A DNA stretch of 53,630 nt from Candidatus Omnitrophota bacterium (GCA_013285735.1 JABDGZ010000007.1:1-53630); one strand, 5' to 3'; counted from the stretch's first letter, positions 27,603 to 38,312 are shown. Numbers and translations: made by a program. The notes: generated from the sequence alone by a model not told the origin.

Positions 27603-28100
27603 GTGCGTATGAAAAATTTGGCTAATACAAAAGGCGGCTTTACGCTCGTTGAGGTACTCGTCAGCACGGGGATCATTCTTATTTTTCTCCCCTTTGCCGC
27701 GAGCATGCTCACGAATAGCCAATTACTTGCCTCCTATTCAAAACATAAAATCCAGGCAGCTTATGCGGCCCAGCAAATCATTGAAACACAACGCCAAAAT
27801 CCATTTTTAATAATATTGCCTGGACACTCCGTCACTATTGGCCCTGCGGCAGTCGTCCTGGACACTAAAGGTAATTACGCCAACACCAATTGCAGCACCA
27901 ATCCTAATCTTTTTTGCGGTACCGCGAGCGTAACAGTGACCCCGGCAGTTTATACCAAAAGCTCCGGAGCCCAGCTTACCAGCGCTGTGGTGGACCACTT
28001 CGTGGTTCAAATTTCTTGGGTTGAACGGATATCAGCCCTACAGGTTCCTATGACTGAAACTTACGCGGAGGACATTGCAAATGATCCGATGCTTAACTAA
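27603..28100 (+). CDS. Prepilin-type (N-methylation) protein
   Basis: KGGFTLVEVLVSTGIILIFLPFAASML type IV pilin-like signal; likely ATG at 27609. Confidence 0.85.
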   Translation: MRMKNLANTKGGFTLVEVLVSTGIILIFLPFAASMLTNSQLLASYSKHKIQAAYAAQQIIETQRQNPFLIILPGHSVTIGPAAVVLDTKGNYANTNCSTNPNLFCGTASVTVTPAVYTKSSGAQLTSAVVDHFVVQISWVERISALQVPMTETYAEDIANDPMLN

Positions 28101-28728
28101 AAAGAATGCATTTACCCTGGTCGAAATGCTGATGGCTGTCGCCTTTACGGTGCTTTTGATGACGGGTGTTTTTGGTTTTTATAACTCCTCAAACCAGGTT
28201 TATTCGTCAGGGATAACTGGACAAACACTTCAAGACGGGGCTAATATTGTGCTTAGTAAGGTGATTGAGGGCGAGACAGAATCAAACGTGGTCTATCGTT
28301 TATCTACCGCTGTTTCTTATATGTTACCCAATGGCAGCGCCAATGAATTGTATAGTTGTGGTGGGCCGTCTCAAGCTGCTCCTTGTAATGCCAGCAATTC
28401 TTTTAGTGAATTGTACTATTGTCAGGACAGCCCTTGTGGCGGTGCTAGTGATGCGACCGCCCGATGGTATTATTTAAACAGCACAGGCACCTCTGTCATT
28501 TATCATCACCCCTCCAGCAACGGTGGTACTGTCGAGGAAAATGTTTACACCGCTCCTGCAGGAACGTCTTTGAAGATACGTTTTTCGCCTGCTGCGGTGA
28601 GCACGCCATTGAATGTCGTTGAGATCGATGTTGCTTTGACAAAAAATCTATCGCCCAATATTACAAATAGCCGGTTGGCCACCAGCGGTGCTGTGTCCAC
28701 CTATGTACTTTTGAGGAGTCATCCATGA
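28075..28728 (+). CDS. Minor pilin/prepilin-like protein
   Basis: KNAFTLVEMLMAVAFTVLLMTGVFGFYNSSNQ prepilin signal; overlaps the previous gene. Confidence 0.85.
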   Translation: MQMIRCLTKKNAFTLVEMLMAVAFTVLLMTGVFGFYNSSNQVYSSGITGQTLQDGANIVLSKVIEGETESNVVYRLSTAVSYMLPNGSANELYSCGGPSQAAPCNASNSFSELYYCQDSPCGGASDATARWYYLNSTGTSVIYHHPSSNGGTVEENVYTAPAGTSLKIRFSPAAVSTPLNVVEIDVALTKNLSPNITNSRLATSGAVSTYVLLRSHP

Positions 28729-30092
28729 TTGACCTCCGTCAAAACAAAGGCTTCGCGTTAACCTTCACCCTGATATTCATGTTTTTAGTTGTCTCCTTCA
28801 TGGCGGTGTATGTTTTTGTTGTTAGCAGCGGTCTGGCCTTGGCCAACCGGACGGCGAATGAAAAAAAAGCCTACTACATCGCTGATGCAGGACTTGCAGA
28901 CGCTTATGAACGCATAACGCAGTCTGGTGTCAACACCATCCCAACGACTAATTCTTATATCCCATCATCAACTACCGACAATGGCATTTACTCGGTGGGA
29001 TCAGTTACCGGCAGCTACACAGTATCCGTAGTGTATTCAAATTCACCCCGGACTAATTACACGATAATCTCGACTGGCACCTACGGTAATATTTCAAAAA
29101 CGTTACAGTTAAGAATGATCGGTGCAGCCATTTCGAAATATGCTTATTGGAGCCAAACAGAAATTAATCCTGCATTTGGAGGCCCCTTGTGGTGGGTCGG
29201 AGAACCTGGTTTGGAAATGTTAACCACCGGGCCTGTACAAACGAACGGAGCACTCAATATCTTTGGTAATCCCATTTTTAACGGAGCAGTAACAGAAGCT
29301 GGGGCGAGCCCTAACTATTACCCGGGGGTCTCAAGTGATCCCAGCATCATTTTCCCTGCAGGCCTGACAAATAATGCCCCTACTATTAATTTACCACCCC
29401 AACAAACTTTAAATGCTATTGAAACAATAGCGTCTGATGGTTCTGGGTTGGTTTTAACCGGCGCCAGCACGGTCATCTTCAACCCTACCGGGACAATTAC
29501 TGTAACCGGAGTTGTAAAAAATTCCCAAGGCACTGTTACAACGACCTATAACAATACAACCATGAGCCCTCCGGCTAATGGTGTCATTTACGTGCAAAGC
29601 AATCAAGGACAGCAAGATGGTAATGTCACCGTGCAGGGAACTGTCAACGGTCAGCTAACAGTTGCTGCCGACCAAAATATTGATGTCTCAGGCAGTGTTT
29701 CCTACAATAACGACCCCAGGATAAATCCTTCCAGCACAGATTTACTGGGTTTAGTGGCCAATCAAAATATCACTATCATTGAAGCTTCTGCCCCCACCCA
29801 GCTGGAAATGTCTGCTGTCATGGTAGCACTTCAAGGTTCATTTCAAGTGGACCAGTGGTGGGTTTATAGAGGCAACTCTTCAACAGCGGTCATGGATCAA
29901 TTTGGCAGCTTAATCAATTATGTTTGCGGGGCAACAGGCGAAATGGACATGTCTGGAAATTTATTAGGCGGATGGAATCAAATACAAACTTATGATACAA
30001 GGCTTTCGACGCTGGCTCCTCCGGGATTTCCCCCTTATGTCAATAATGCGGGAGACGGGGTCTATACCAAATTAGGTATCACGGAATTATAA
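28725..30092 (+). CDS. PilX-like pilus assembly / minor pilin protein
   Basis: NKGFALTFTLIFMFLVVSFMAVYVFVVSSGLALANRTANEKKAYYIADAGLADAYERI. Confidence 0.75.
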   Translation: MIDLRQNKGFALTFTLIFMFLVVSFMAVYVFVVSSGLALANRTANEKKAYYIADAGLADAYERITQSGVNTIPTTNSYIPSSTTDNGIYSVGSVTGSYTVSVVYSNSPRTNYTIISTGTYGNISKTLQLRMIGAAISKYAYWSQTEINPAFGGPLWWVGEPGLEMLTTGPVQTNGALNIFGNPIFNGAVTEAGASPNYYPGVSSDPSIIFPAGLTNNAPTINLPPQQTLNAIETIASDGSGLVLTGASTVIFNPTGTITVTGVVKNSQGTVTTTYNNTTMSPPANGVIYVQSNQGQQDGNVTVQGTVNGQLTVAADQNIDVSGSVSYNNDPRINPSSTDLLGLVANQNITIIEASAPTQLEMSAVMVALQGSFQVDQWWVYRGNSSTAVMDQFGSLINYVCGATGEMDMSGNLLGGWNQIQTYDTRLSTLAPPGFPPYVNNAGDGVYTKLGITEL

Positions 30093-30112
30093 GGTACTTA
30101 CAGGAGTATGCT

Positions 30113-31051
30113 ATGAAGAAGAAAAAATTGCCGCTGATAAAATGGATACTGGGGATTCCAATCATCCTGCTGGCCTTATCATTTTGCACGTACCAGACAT
30201 CCCAATATATCGAAATCCCTAAGATCTCCAATATTTCATCTCATCGTAATTTCTTTGAATTCCTGGAATATTTGATAGGCATACAAAACCAAGGCCCATC
30301 GTCCAGCGAGTCTTCCAGCGATAACAACGTATCCAATCCAAACAATTCAAATTCTTTGCAGGCAAAAAATGCTACTACAGCGAATCAACAAAATTCTAAT
30401 TCAATGACAGCCGCAAATTCATCGACGGCGCAAGGATCTGGCTTGGCCCAGCAGGGAAATAATGCCGGAAACAACACCTTGGGAATTAATCCGGAAAATA
30501 ACTCGGAATTAAATGCAGGGAACTCTGTCGAACTTAACGCAGAAAATAATCCCGGCAACAATCTTCTGAATAATTCAGAAACCAACGCAGACCAAGAAAC
30601 AGGGAGTAACACAGACAACAACCCTGACAATAACCCGTCAAATAATGCCCCGAGTAACGAAGAAACTGGTTCAGGGAACAACCCAGGTGACAACTCAGGA
30701 GCTGGTTTAGGAAACAATTCGGGAAATAACCCAGGTGATAACTCCGGAGGTGGTACAGGTGGTAATTCAGGAAGTAGTTCAGGAAATAATAATCAAAGCA
30801 ATCTTCCTACTATCAATCCTATACCATCAGATGATCAAGTTTCACAAAGCATCGCAAAACAGAATCAACAAGGTGATTCGCTGGCGGCTTTGGTCGCAGC
30901 CCGCCAAGCGCTTGTTATCCCTGTCCAGCAACAAGCTCAAGCTTCAAAATACCAAACAGTTGACCCAGCAAATATCCCGGCTCCCAGCTCAAATCAACCC
31001 CCTTCTGATGTAGAGGCAAAAGTACAAGCCAAGCAATTAACATTTCATTAA
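30113..31051 (+). CDS. N-terminally anchored Asn/Ser/Gly-rich low-complexity protein
   Basis: TM WILGIPIILLALSFCTY followed by long NNxGNNx repeats (ENNPGNNLLNNSETNADQETGSNTDNNPDNNPSNN...). Confidence 0.7.
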   Translation: MKKKKLPLIKWILGIPIILLALSFCTYQTSQYIEIPKISNISSHRNFFEFLEYLIGIQNQGPSSSESSSDNNVSNPNNSNSLQAKNATTANQQNSNSMTAANSSTAQGSGLAQQGNNAGNNTLGINPENNSELNAGNSVELNAENNPGNNLLNNSETNADQETGSNTDNNPDNNPSNNAPSNEETGSGNNPGDNSGAGLGNNSGNNPGDNSGGGTGGNSGSSSGNNNQSNLPTINPIPSDDQVSQSIAKQNQQGDSLAALVAARQALVIPVQQQAQASKYQTVDPANIPAPSSNQPPSDVEAKVQAKQLTFH

Positions 31052-31142
31052 ACTTTTTGAAGAAAATTTTTGGATTTATGTGATATACTCATGGATGTTT
31101 AAAATTTAAAAGTTTTCATAAAATATTCCTAAGGACAGACTT

Positions 31143-33650
31143 ATGATGAAAAATCGTGTATTTAAATTTATCCGGGTGTACTGGAAAGGCATTTTAATCT
31201 ATGCACTCGCTGCGGCCTTGGTAAGCTTCCTCATCATTTTTATGTATTACGGCGGGTCCAGCTTCTTTGGCATGGAAGGCTTTTACCGCAAGAACATGAT
31301 GGCCCAAATGGGCATTTATTTGGTGGTCTTTCTGGTCATCAGCGTCATCCAAGCCGTACTCTTCTCTTATTTCCAAATGTATTTCATGATGGGCGGCGGC
31401 ATGTCCAAGATGCTAAGCAAAGACAGCGCCGAGACCGCCAAAGCAGATATCAAATGGGATGATGTTATTGGCATGGAAAATGCCAAGCGCGATGCCTGGG
31501 AAATCGTTCAATTCATTAAAGACGCGAGCAAGGTCAAAGCCATGGGCGGCACCATGATCAAAGGTGTTTTGATGGTGGGCCCTCCAGGCTGCGGTAAGAC
31601 CTACTTGGCCAAGGCCATGGCCTCTGAATGCAAATTGCCCTTCCTATCCGCAGTAGGCAGTGAATTTGTGGCGATCTTTATGGGAATGGGTGCCGCACGC
31701 ATCAAGTCGTTATTTAAAAAAGCCCGTCAATTAGCATCTCTCGAAGGTGGTTGTATTATCTTCATCGATGAGATCGATGCCTTTGCTACCCCTCGCAGTG
31801 AAGATGCAGGATTTGGCGGCGGTGGTAATATTTCGCACAATGCTACCATCAATCAATTCCTCACTGAACTTGACGGACTTAGAAAGCGTGAAAATCATAT
31901 CGTCGTTATTGCTGCTACTAATATGCCCCCGGAAAAAATGGACCCCGCCATCATGCGCTCAGGCCGTTTTGACCGCAAGATTTCTATTGAAAAACCCACG
32001 GCTAAAGAACGTGAAGCTTTGATAAGCTATTACCTTAAGAAAGTTGTTTGTGATGCCACGATCGATGTCCCTCTCATCGCCGAAAAAGCCCAATGGTTTT
32101 CTCCGGCAGACATCCATAATATGGTGCGCGAGGCCAGTGTCCTGGTCATGCGCGACCGGCGTTCCAACATCACGCAGGAAGATATGTTAAAGTCCATGAA
32201 TGATGTCATGGTCAATTTGGAAAAGACTGGCGAAGAAAAAATCCTTTCTAACAAAGTCAATGTCAAATGGAATGAAGTTATTGGGATGACCAATGCCAAG
32301 GAAGAAGCCTGGGAGCTGGTAGAGCTTTTGAAAGATCGCAACCGCATCAAAAGTGTTGGCGGAAAAATCGTCAAAGGTATTTTATTATTAGGTCCTCCGG
32401 GCTGCGGTAAAACTTATTTAGCCAAGGCCATGGCCACTGAATCTGGCTTTCCATTCATATCAGCCATGGGCAGTGACCTCGTCGGCATTTATGTCGGCGA
32501 AGGTGCTAAAAAGATGAAAAATATTTTTAAAGAAGCCCGTCAATTGGCCAAGGCTGAAGGCGGATGCATTGTGTTCTTTGATGAGATCGATACCTTTGCC
32601 ACCCATCGTGTTGAAGAACGCGGCTATGGCGGCGGGATCTCACATAATGCCACCATCAATCAATTCTTAATGGAAATTGACGGCCTGCGCCAACAGGAAA
32701 ATAATATCGTAATCATCGCCGCCACCAACCTTTCTGAAAACAAACTGGATCCAGCCATTTTACGTGCCGGACGCATTGAACGAAAAATTTACGTAGGGCT
32801 TCCCAATCTCCAGGAGAGGGTCGACCTATTCAAATACTACCTGACAAAGGTCACCACCGACGCATCCGTTGACCCTGTATTGCTTGGCCGCAAAACCCTA
32901 TGGTTTTCCCCTTCAGACATCGACAGCATGATCCGTGAGGCTGGGCTTATCAGCCTTCGGGACAAGAGGGATGCCATTAATAACAAAGACCTCTCTGATG
33001 CCTACGACCGTATCCTTTATGGCGCTAAAAACAACACCATTTTAAGCCCAGCAGAAAAAGAATGGGTGGCCTATCACGAAGCAGGTCATGCGATCATCGG
33101 GTTTATGCTACATCCGACTGATGATGTTATCAAAGCCACCATTATCCCGCGCAAAAGTTCCCTTGGTTTTGTCGCCCCGCGGCCGCGGGAAGAAGTCCAT
33201 ATTCATAAAAAAGAATGGTTCCTAGCCAAAATCAAGGTTTGCTTGGCTAGTTATGCGGCTGAAACTATTAAATACGGCACCACTGGCAGTGGTGTAGGCG
33301 GCGGCCCAGGCAGCGATTTTTACACCGCCACCTCTTTGGCCTATGATATGGTATGGCACTATGGGATGGGTAAATCTAAAATCATCGGGGACATGAACCA
33401 ACTTGTAACCAATTACGGCCAGAACTTTATGTCGGAAAAAACCAAAGAAATCCTTAATGACGATGTTCAGAGCATCCTGCAGGAGTGTTTATTAGCAGCC
33501 TCTGAAACCCTCAATAATAACCGCCAACTACTGGACTATTTCGCCCAAGAGCTTTTAGCCAAAGGTGAATTAGAATATGATGAAATTGAAGCTATTTTCC
33601 AAAAATTCGGCATTAAACCCACCTCACGCCCGATCTTGGCCGCTTCCTAA
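31143..33650 (+). CDS. FtsH-like membrane AAA protease with two tandem AAA modules and an M41 peptidase domain
   Basis: Two complete AAA modules (GPPGCGKTYLAKAMA twice, FIDEIDAFA and FFDEIDTFA, AATNMPPEKMDPAIMRSGRFDR and AATNLSENKLDPAILRAGRIER), then YHEAGHAIIGFML and PGSDFYTAT. Confidence 0.93.
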   Translation: MMKNRVFKFIRVYWKGILIYALAAALVSFLIIFMYYGGSSFFGMEGFYRKNMMAQMGIYLVVFLVISVIQAVLFSYFQMYFMMGGGMSKMLSKDSAETAKADIKWDDVIGMENAKRDAWEIVQFIKDASKVKAMGGTMIKGVLMVGPPGCGKTYLAKAMASECKLPFLSAVGSEFVAIFMGMGAARIKSLFKKARQLASLEGGCIIFIDEIDAFATPRSEDAGFGGGGNISHNATINQFLTELDGLRKRENHIVVIAATNMPPEKMDPAIMRSGRFDRKISIEKPTAKEREALISYYLKKVVCDATIDVPLIAEKAQWFSPADIHNMVREASVLVMRDRRSNITQEDMLKSMNDVMVNLEKTGEEKILSNKVNVKWNEVIGMTNAKEEAWELVELLKDRNRIKSVGGKIVKGILLLGPPGCGKTYLAKAMATESGFPFISAMGSDLVGIYVGEGAKKMKNIFKEARQLAKAEGGCIVFFDEIDTFATHRVEERGYGGGISHNATINQFLMEIDGLRQQENNIVIIAATNLSENKLDPAILRAGRIERKIYVGLPNLQERVDLFKYYLTKVTTDASVDPVLLGRKTLWFSPSDIDSMIREAGLISLRDKRDAINNKDLSDAYDRILYGAKNNTILSPAEKEWVAYHEAGHAIIGFMLHPTDDVIKATIIPRKSSLGFVAPRPREEVHIHKKEWFLAKIKVCLASYAAETIKYGTTGSGVGGGPGSDFYTATSLAYDMVWHYGMGKSKIIGDMNQLVTNYGQNFMSEKTKEILNDDVQSILQECLLAASETLNNNRQLLDYFAQELLAKGELEYDEIEAIFQKFGIKPTSRPILAAS

Positions 33651-34614
33651 AGCTGCACTGGCTTGTACGCTGCTCTTGTGTACGCTCAGCCTGGGTGGAT
33701 GTACGTCTAAAAAAATTGTCCTCCCCCGTCCAGCTCCAACGGATTTACAAAAAAAATTCGAGCTCAAATGCAGCAAAGACTACAAGCTCAATGTTATTAC
33801 CCGGCTGGTCGGAAAAACCTTCTGGATCTACGCGCCGACCGATAAGCCGCTTTTTGATTTTGCGGCTGAAAGCGCCTCTCCGCCGGACCCTCTCAAAAAA
33901 CCAGCCAAATATGATCTCCTTTATGTCGATGGCTCATTTAAAGACAACTCATTTAATTTTGAATATGACGTCATCCCCAAGATTAAATCTGATATGTCCA
34001 ACGAAGGGATACGCAACGAAGGCACGGATTATTTTAATAAACTTTATAATAATTTATTTACCGCTGTCACTGAAACCCTGCTGGACCCCCAAACACCTAT
34101 TTCTTTTGTGGTGATGTCCATCACGGATATCAAAAAAGGCATCGAAGCCCGTTACACTTTCTATTTAGAAGACTACCGCATGGCTTCAGTGGAAGGCATT
34201 CCCTACGATGAATTCAGCAAACGCGTCCTGCAGGAATCAAAAGGCAGTACCGATTATATTGGCGATGAGATTGGCCAGCATTTGGAATACAATGATATCT
34301 ATATGCCTGATTTTCTCACCAAACAAATGATCAATCGTATCCGTTTTAAATTCACCCAAAGTGATTTTCCGCCCCAGGAAAATTATGAAGAAGCTATTAT
34401 TGGTGTTATTGCCGACACCACCCGTTATTATCATTTTAAAGATTTCAAGGACGTGCGTACCGATGATATCCGCAGCAAAAAGAAAATGATTTTCACTCCT
34501 CAACAACTGAGCTTTTTTGGTGATGATAAGCCTAAAGACCAAGACTCAAAACAAAACGGCAAGCTTATCCACATTATCTTTGAAGACGGCAAAACCACCT
34601 TCAAAGATCAATAG
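33577..34614 (+). CDS. Predicted lipoprotein of unknown function
   Basis: Lipobox-like ACTLLLCTLSLGGC; ORF overlaps the end of the FtsH-like gene, exact start uncertain. Confidence 0.65.
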   Translation: MMKLKLFSKNSALNPPHARSWPLPKAALACTLLLCTLSLGGCTSKKIVLPRPAPTDLQKKFELKCSKDYKLNVITRLVGKTFWIYAPTDKPLFDFAAESASPPDPLKKPAKYDLLYVDGSFKDNSFNFEYDVIPKIKSDMSNEGIRNEGTDYFNKLYNNLFTAVTETLLDPQTPISFVVMSITDIKKGIEARYTFYLEDYRMASVEGIPYDEFSKRVLQESKGSTDYIGDEIGQHLEYNDIYMPDFLTKQMINRIRFKFTQSDFPPQENYEEAIIGVIADTTRYYHFKDFKDVRTDDIRSKKKMIFTPQQLSFFGDDKPKDQDSKQNGKLIHIIFEDGKTTFKDQ

Positions 34615-35200
34615 CTTTCCCATTTCCTATCTCTACATGACCGCGGGCAAAGAGATCAATCACTTCGGGATAAATGCGGTGCTCAAGCTTGTGAATTTTT
34701 TCTTCGAGGGATTCCAATGTGTCATGAGGTTCAATGGGCAAGCTCTCCTGCTTAATAATTGGCCCTGCATCCATTTCTTCAACAACAATATGTACCGTGA
34801 CTCCTGTCACCGCGACGCTATGCTCAAAGGCGTCCTTGATAGCATGGGCGCCTTTAAAATCAGGAAGCAGCGACGGATGGATATTAAGGATTTTATTCGG
34901 GTACTGCCCGATAAAATAACCACTAAGCAATCTCATATACCCTGCTAAAACAACAAAATCTATGTTGAATTCGCGTAAACGTTCAACAACAGCACGATCA
35001 AATGATTCGCGATCTTGAAAATCTTTGGGGCTAATAAAAACATCAGGTATCCCTGCCTGACGGGCATGCTCGAGGGCATACGCGTCTTTTTTATCGGAAA
35101 CCACGACTTTAAGATCCGCCTTGATCTTTCCGGCTTTAATAGCTTCAATGATCGCCTGTAAATTACTGCCGCGTCCTGACGCTAAAACCGCGAAATTCAT
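34601..35200 (-). CDS. purN: Phosphoribosylglycinamide formyltransferase
   Basis: MNFAVLASGRGSNLQAIIEA, VLAGYMRLLSGYFIGQYPNKILNIHPSLLPDFKGAHAIKDAFEHSVAVTGVTVHIVVEEMDAGPII. Confidence 0.97.
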   Translation of the reverse strand: MNFAVLASGRGSNLQAIIEAIKAGKIKADLKVVVSDKKDAYALEHARQAGIPDVFISPKDFQDRESFDRAVVERLREFNIDFVVLAGYMRLLSGYFIGQYPNKILNIHPSLLPDFKGAHAIKDAFEHSVAVTGVTVHIVVEEMDAGPIIKQESLPIEPHDTLESLEEKIHKLEHRIYPEVIDLFARGHVEIGNGKAIDL

Positions 35201-36450
35201 ACTGTCTCTCCTCTAAATTTAAATAATCCCACAACACCCACCACCATAAATACACCACCCACCGTAACTAAAATCCAAAGGCGGTCGATATGTTCCGATA
35301 AAAATGAGCTTACCATCATCGCGAGCAAAAAAGCCAAATACACGACAAATTCCAAGGCTGCAAAAACTTTTCCTGACATTTCCATAGCGCATATCTTATT
35401 GATCACCGTGCTGGGCGCAGACATCACAGGTCCAATCACAACCCCCAAGACAAAAGACAATACCAGTGCCCATAGGCGTTCATGCGTGGCCTGTACAACG
35501 CACGTAAACAGGACAACCATGGCGCCTCCCAAAATCAACGATGAAAAAATTATTTTATAGGCAGCGATCCTCTTGCCCCATTTCCCATAAGCCAAATTTC
35601 CCAAAAACAGCCCCACCGTCAAGGACACAGCTAAAAAGCCCAAATCCTTGGTAACGCTATGAAAGGCCTGCTGGATAAACACGATAATCACCACATAAAT
35701 CGCACCCACCGCAGCCAAGAGGATAAACATCATCCAGAATATAAATTTAATTTCCTTTTGGGAACGAATATACTGAATACCATCGACAATTTCATGCCAT
35801 ACGCTTTTTTCTACACTGATCATTTCCTTGGCACCCTTGATAATGGTCTTTTTATCCGGCAATCGACGGCGCAAGGCAGTGATAGAAAAAACCAGGGCTG
35901 CGGAGAGCAAATAACACACTGAGTCCCAGCAAAATCCGGCAAAAGAACCGGTACGCTCGACAATCCAAGACCCTAAAAGCACCCCTAATCCTCCGGCAAT
36001 CATACCCGTAATGGTCGACAGGGAATTGGCAATATGTAAATCATCTTGATGGACTATCTCTGGGATAAAAGACATTTTGGCTGGTATATAAAAACGGCTT
36101 AAAGAAGAGATGGCAAATACCACCACATACATAGGCCAAATAAAAGGCAATCGAATCAAATAAAAAGCAGCCGACAAAACAAGAATGCCCTGGATAAAAT
36201 ACGTGATAAAAAGAACGGTCCGTCTGTCCCAACGGTCAATATATACTCCCGCGATCGGCCCCAGGATAAATGCAGGGACAATACCAAAAGAAAACAACTT
36301 GGACATTTCCATCACAGACCCTGGATGAAGCGCCGTCATTAAACCTACCAGCGCCATTTGATAGACCCTGTCACCAAACTGAGAGATCAGCTGGGCAAAC
36401 CAGAACCGGAAAAAATCACGGCTTTTTTTATCACAGATAAAATACCACAT
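35197..36450 (-). CDS. MFS transporter
   Basis: About 12 hydrophobic segments, GVYIDRWDRRTVLF motif, SLSRFYIPAKMSFIPEIV. Confidence 0.88.
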   Translation of the reverse strand: MWYFICDKKSRDFFRFWFAQLISQFGDRVYQMALVGLMTALHPGSVMEMSKLFSFGIVPAFILGPIAGVYIDRWDRRTVLFITYFIQGILVLSAAFYLIRLPFIWPMYVVVFAISSLSRFYIPAKMSFIPEIVHQDDLHIANSLSTITGMIAGGLGVLLGSWIVERTGSFAGFCWDSVCYLLSAALVFSITALRRRLPDKKTIIKGAKEMISVEKSVWHEIVDGIQYIRSQKEIKFIFWMMFILLAAVGAIYVVIIVFIQQAFHSVTKDLGFLAVSLTVGLFLGNLAYGKWGKRIAAYKIIFSSLILGGAMVVLFTCVVQATHERLWALVLSFVLGVVIGPVMSAPSTVINKICAMEMSGKVFAALEFVVYLAFLLAMMVSSFLSEHIDRLWILVTVGGVFMVVGVVGLFKFRGETV

Positions 36451-36455
36451 ATACT

Positions 36456-38216
36456 TTAACGATTCTCCATAGCAGTTAAGTGCCTTGAAGCAAAATCCCT
36501 TTGAAAATCAGTTAAATCATGAAGCGCTAATAATTTCTTATACGCCATCCTGGATGCTGGCCAATTTTGATCTACTTCATATAATGAACCCAAATTAAAC
36601 CAGGCATCTGTCTGGCTAGGATTTAAACCGACACTTTTGAGAAAGGCGTCAATGGCTTTGCTGTTTTGGCCAAGCTTGGCATAATAAATCCCTATCGCCA
36701 ACCACCCACGGGCATCAAAAAATTTTCCCTGACTTAACTGCTGACGGATTTGCGTCATAGTCAATTTTTCTTCTCGCTCAACCAGGGCTTTATCTTTACC
36801 TGGATCATAAACAACAAGCTGCTCCAGCCCTTCAATCCATTTGCCCTGTTGGCATAAAGCTGTACCTAAAGCGATGTGATAGGTTGGATTTAGAGGTGCT
36901 AACTTGATCGCTGTTCGAAAACGCTGCTCGGCATCAGGAATATCCTTCCTGAAAATGCTTAACATCCCCATTTCTGCCTGGACTCGCGGATTATTTGGTT
37001 CAAAGCTGAGGGAACGGTTGATCATGCTAAACTCATTCGCAGCATAGATGCTCTGCTCAACAGCAGTTAAAAATAAAAACACCAAAAATCCTCCAGCTAA
37101 AAACTTTAATACGAACGGATTTACAAAATTTTTCCTGTCATTATATTCAAACACCCATCGAAAAGCCATCACCATGCCTATAAAAACAGGGATGCAGGCT
37201 AAATATAAAAAATGTTCTGCCGTTGATATACGTCCCACACCGACCCCGATACTGGCTACTAATTGTGAGACCGGTAAAAGCTCGAAGGCAAACCACGCGA
37301 TCAAAAATAAAATAAAAGGTTTAATTTTCCGATAACAAAAAACAAAAATAATCAAAACTGTAACCCAACAAAAACAAGTCCCCAACGCCTGCGGTTCTTT
37401 CAACGACTGCATAAATGGCAAGCAGCGGTCATAATGTAAATCCACTGGAAAAATAAACAAACGTAAATCAGTAATGACTGAACGCAAAAATGACACAAAA
37501 CCTAAAATCAAAATAATTGGCTGGCTAGTCTGATGAACATTCGTAATACCGAAATACTGCCGTAAAAAAAGATATCCGGCGATCCCAATAAAAAAAGGCC
37601 AAAGGTATTTAAATTTTTGAGGCCAAGAGCAAGTTTTATCTATTGCCAGATACGCCATAACAACAAATGGAAGCATCCCCGCTGATTCTTTGCATAATAA
37701 ACCCAAAAAGAATGTGATCAAGGCCAAAAAACCAAAGAACAATCGACGATTTTTATAAAATTCCAAAAACAAGACAAAACTGCTTAACACAAAAAAGGCT
37801 CCTAGAAGTATGGACCTCCCAGGGATATTACAGACAGCCTCCCATTGCACCGGATGGATCACAAACAAAAGTCCTGTCCAGAAACCCATTGTATCATTAT
37901 TTGTCAGCCGCCACACCAGAAGAAACACCAAAAGAGCGTTTAAAATATGCAGAATGAGATTATCTAGATTATAGAAAAAAGAGTTATATCTAAAGGCTTG
38001 AAACTCGCCCATGAAACTCAAATTGATCAGGGGCCTGTAATACGATTGGTCATGGAAATACCCCTCTTTAAAAATTTCAGGGATATTCTTAGTGGATTTA
38101 ATCGCAGGGTTATCGACGATAGAGATACGATCGTCCATGATCCTAAACGGTGCTGGCAGCATGGAACCAAAAGCCAGAAACCCCAAAACAATAATGACGG
38201 CAGTACGTGCGAGCAT
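36456..38216 (-). CDS. TMTC-like multi-TM protein with C-terminal TPRs
   Basis: N-terminal DDRISIVDNPAI with many TMs, then TPR repeats (AIDAFLKSVGLNPSQTDAWFNLGSLYE). Confidence 0.8.
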   Translation of the reverse strand: MLARTAVIIVLGFLAFGSMLPAPFRIMDDRISIVDNPAIKSTKNIPEIFKEGYFHDQSYYRPLINLSFMGEFQAFRYNSFFYNLDNLILHILNALLVFLLVWRLTNNDTMGFWTGLLFVIHPVQWEAVCNIPGRSILLGAFFVLSSFVLFLEFYKNRRLFFGFLALITFFLGLLCKESAGMLPFVVMAYLAIDKTCSWPQKFKYLWPFFIGIAGYLFLRQYFGITNVHQTSQPIILILGFVSFLRSVITDLRLFIFPVDLHYDRCLPFMQSLKEPQALGTCFCWVTVLIIFVFCYRKIKPFILFLIAWFAFELLPVSQLVASIGVGVGRISTAEHFLYLACIPVFIGMVMAFRWVFEYNDRKNFVNPFVLKFLAGGFLVFLFLTAVEQSIYAANEFSMINRSLSFEPNNPRVQAEMGMLSIFRKDIPDAEQRFRTAIKLAPLNPTYHIALGTALCQQGKWIEGLEQLVVYDPGKDKALVEREEKLTMTQIRQQLSQGKFFDARGWLAIGIYYAKLGQNSKAIDAFLKSVGLNPSQTDAWFNLGSLYEVDQNWPASRMAYKKLLALHDLTDFQRDFASRHLTAMENR

Positions 38217-38239
38217 ATGGGAAGGCTAGAAAAATAAAA

Positions 38240-38312
38240 AGCTGGCGAGAGGGATCGAACCCCCGACCTGCGCATTACGAATGCGCTGCTCTACCAACTG
38301 AGCTACGCCAGC
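38240..38312 (-). tRNA. tRNA-Thr (anticodon CGT)
   Basis: Reverse strand GCTGGCGTAGCTCAGTTGGTAGAGCAGCGCATTCGTAATGCGCAGGTCGGGGGTTCGATCCCTCTCGCCAGCT; complete cloverleaf. Confidence 0.96.

Noticed and set aside
38027-38275. 82-aa ORF 38027..38275
   Set aside because: Overlaps the tRNA-Thr gene and the start of the TPR membrane protein in another frame.
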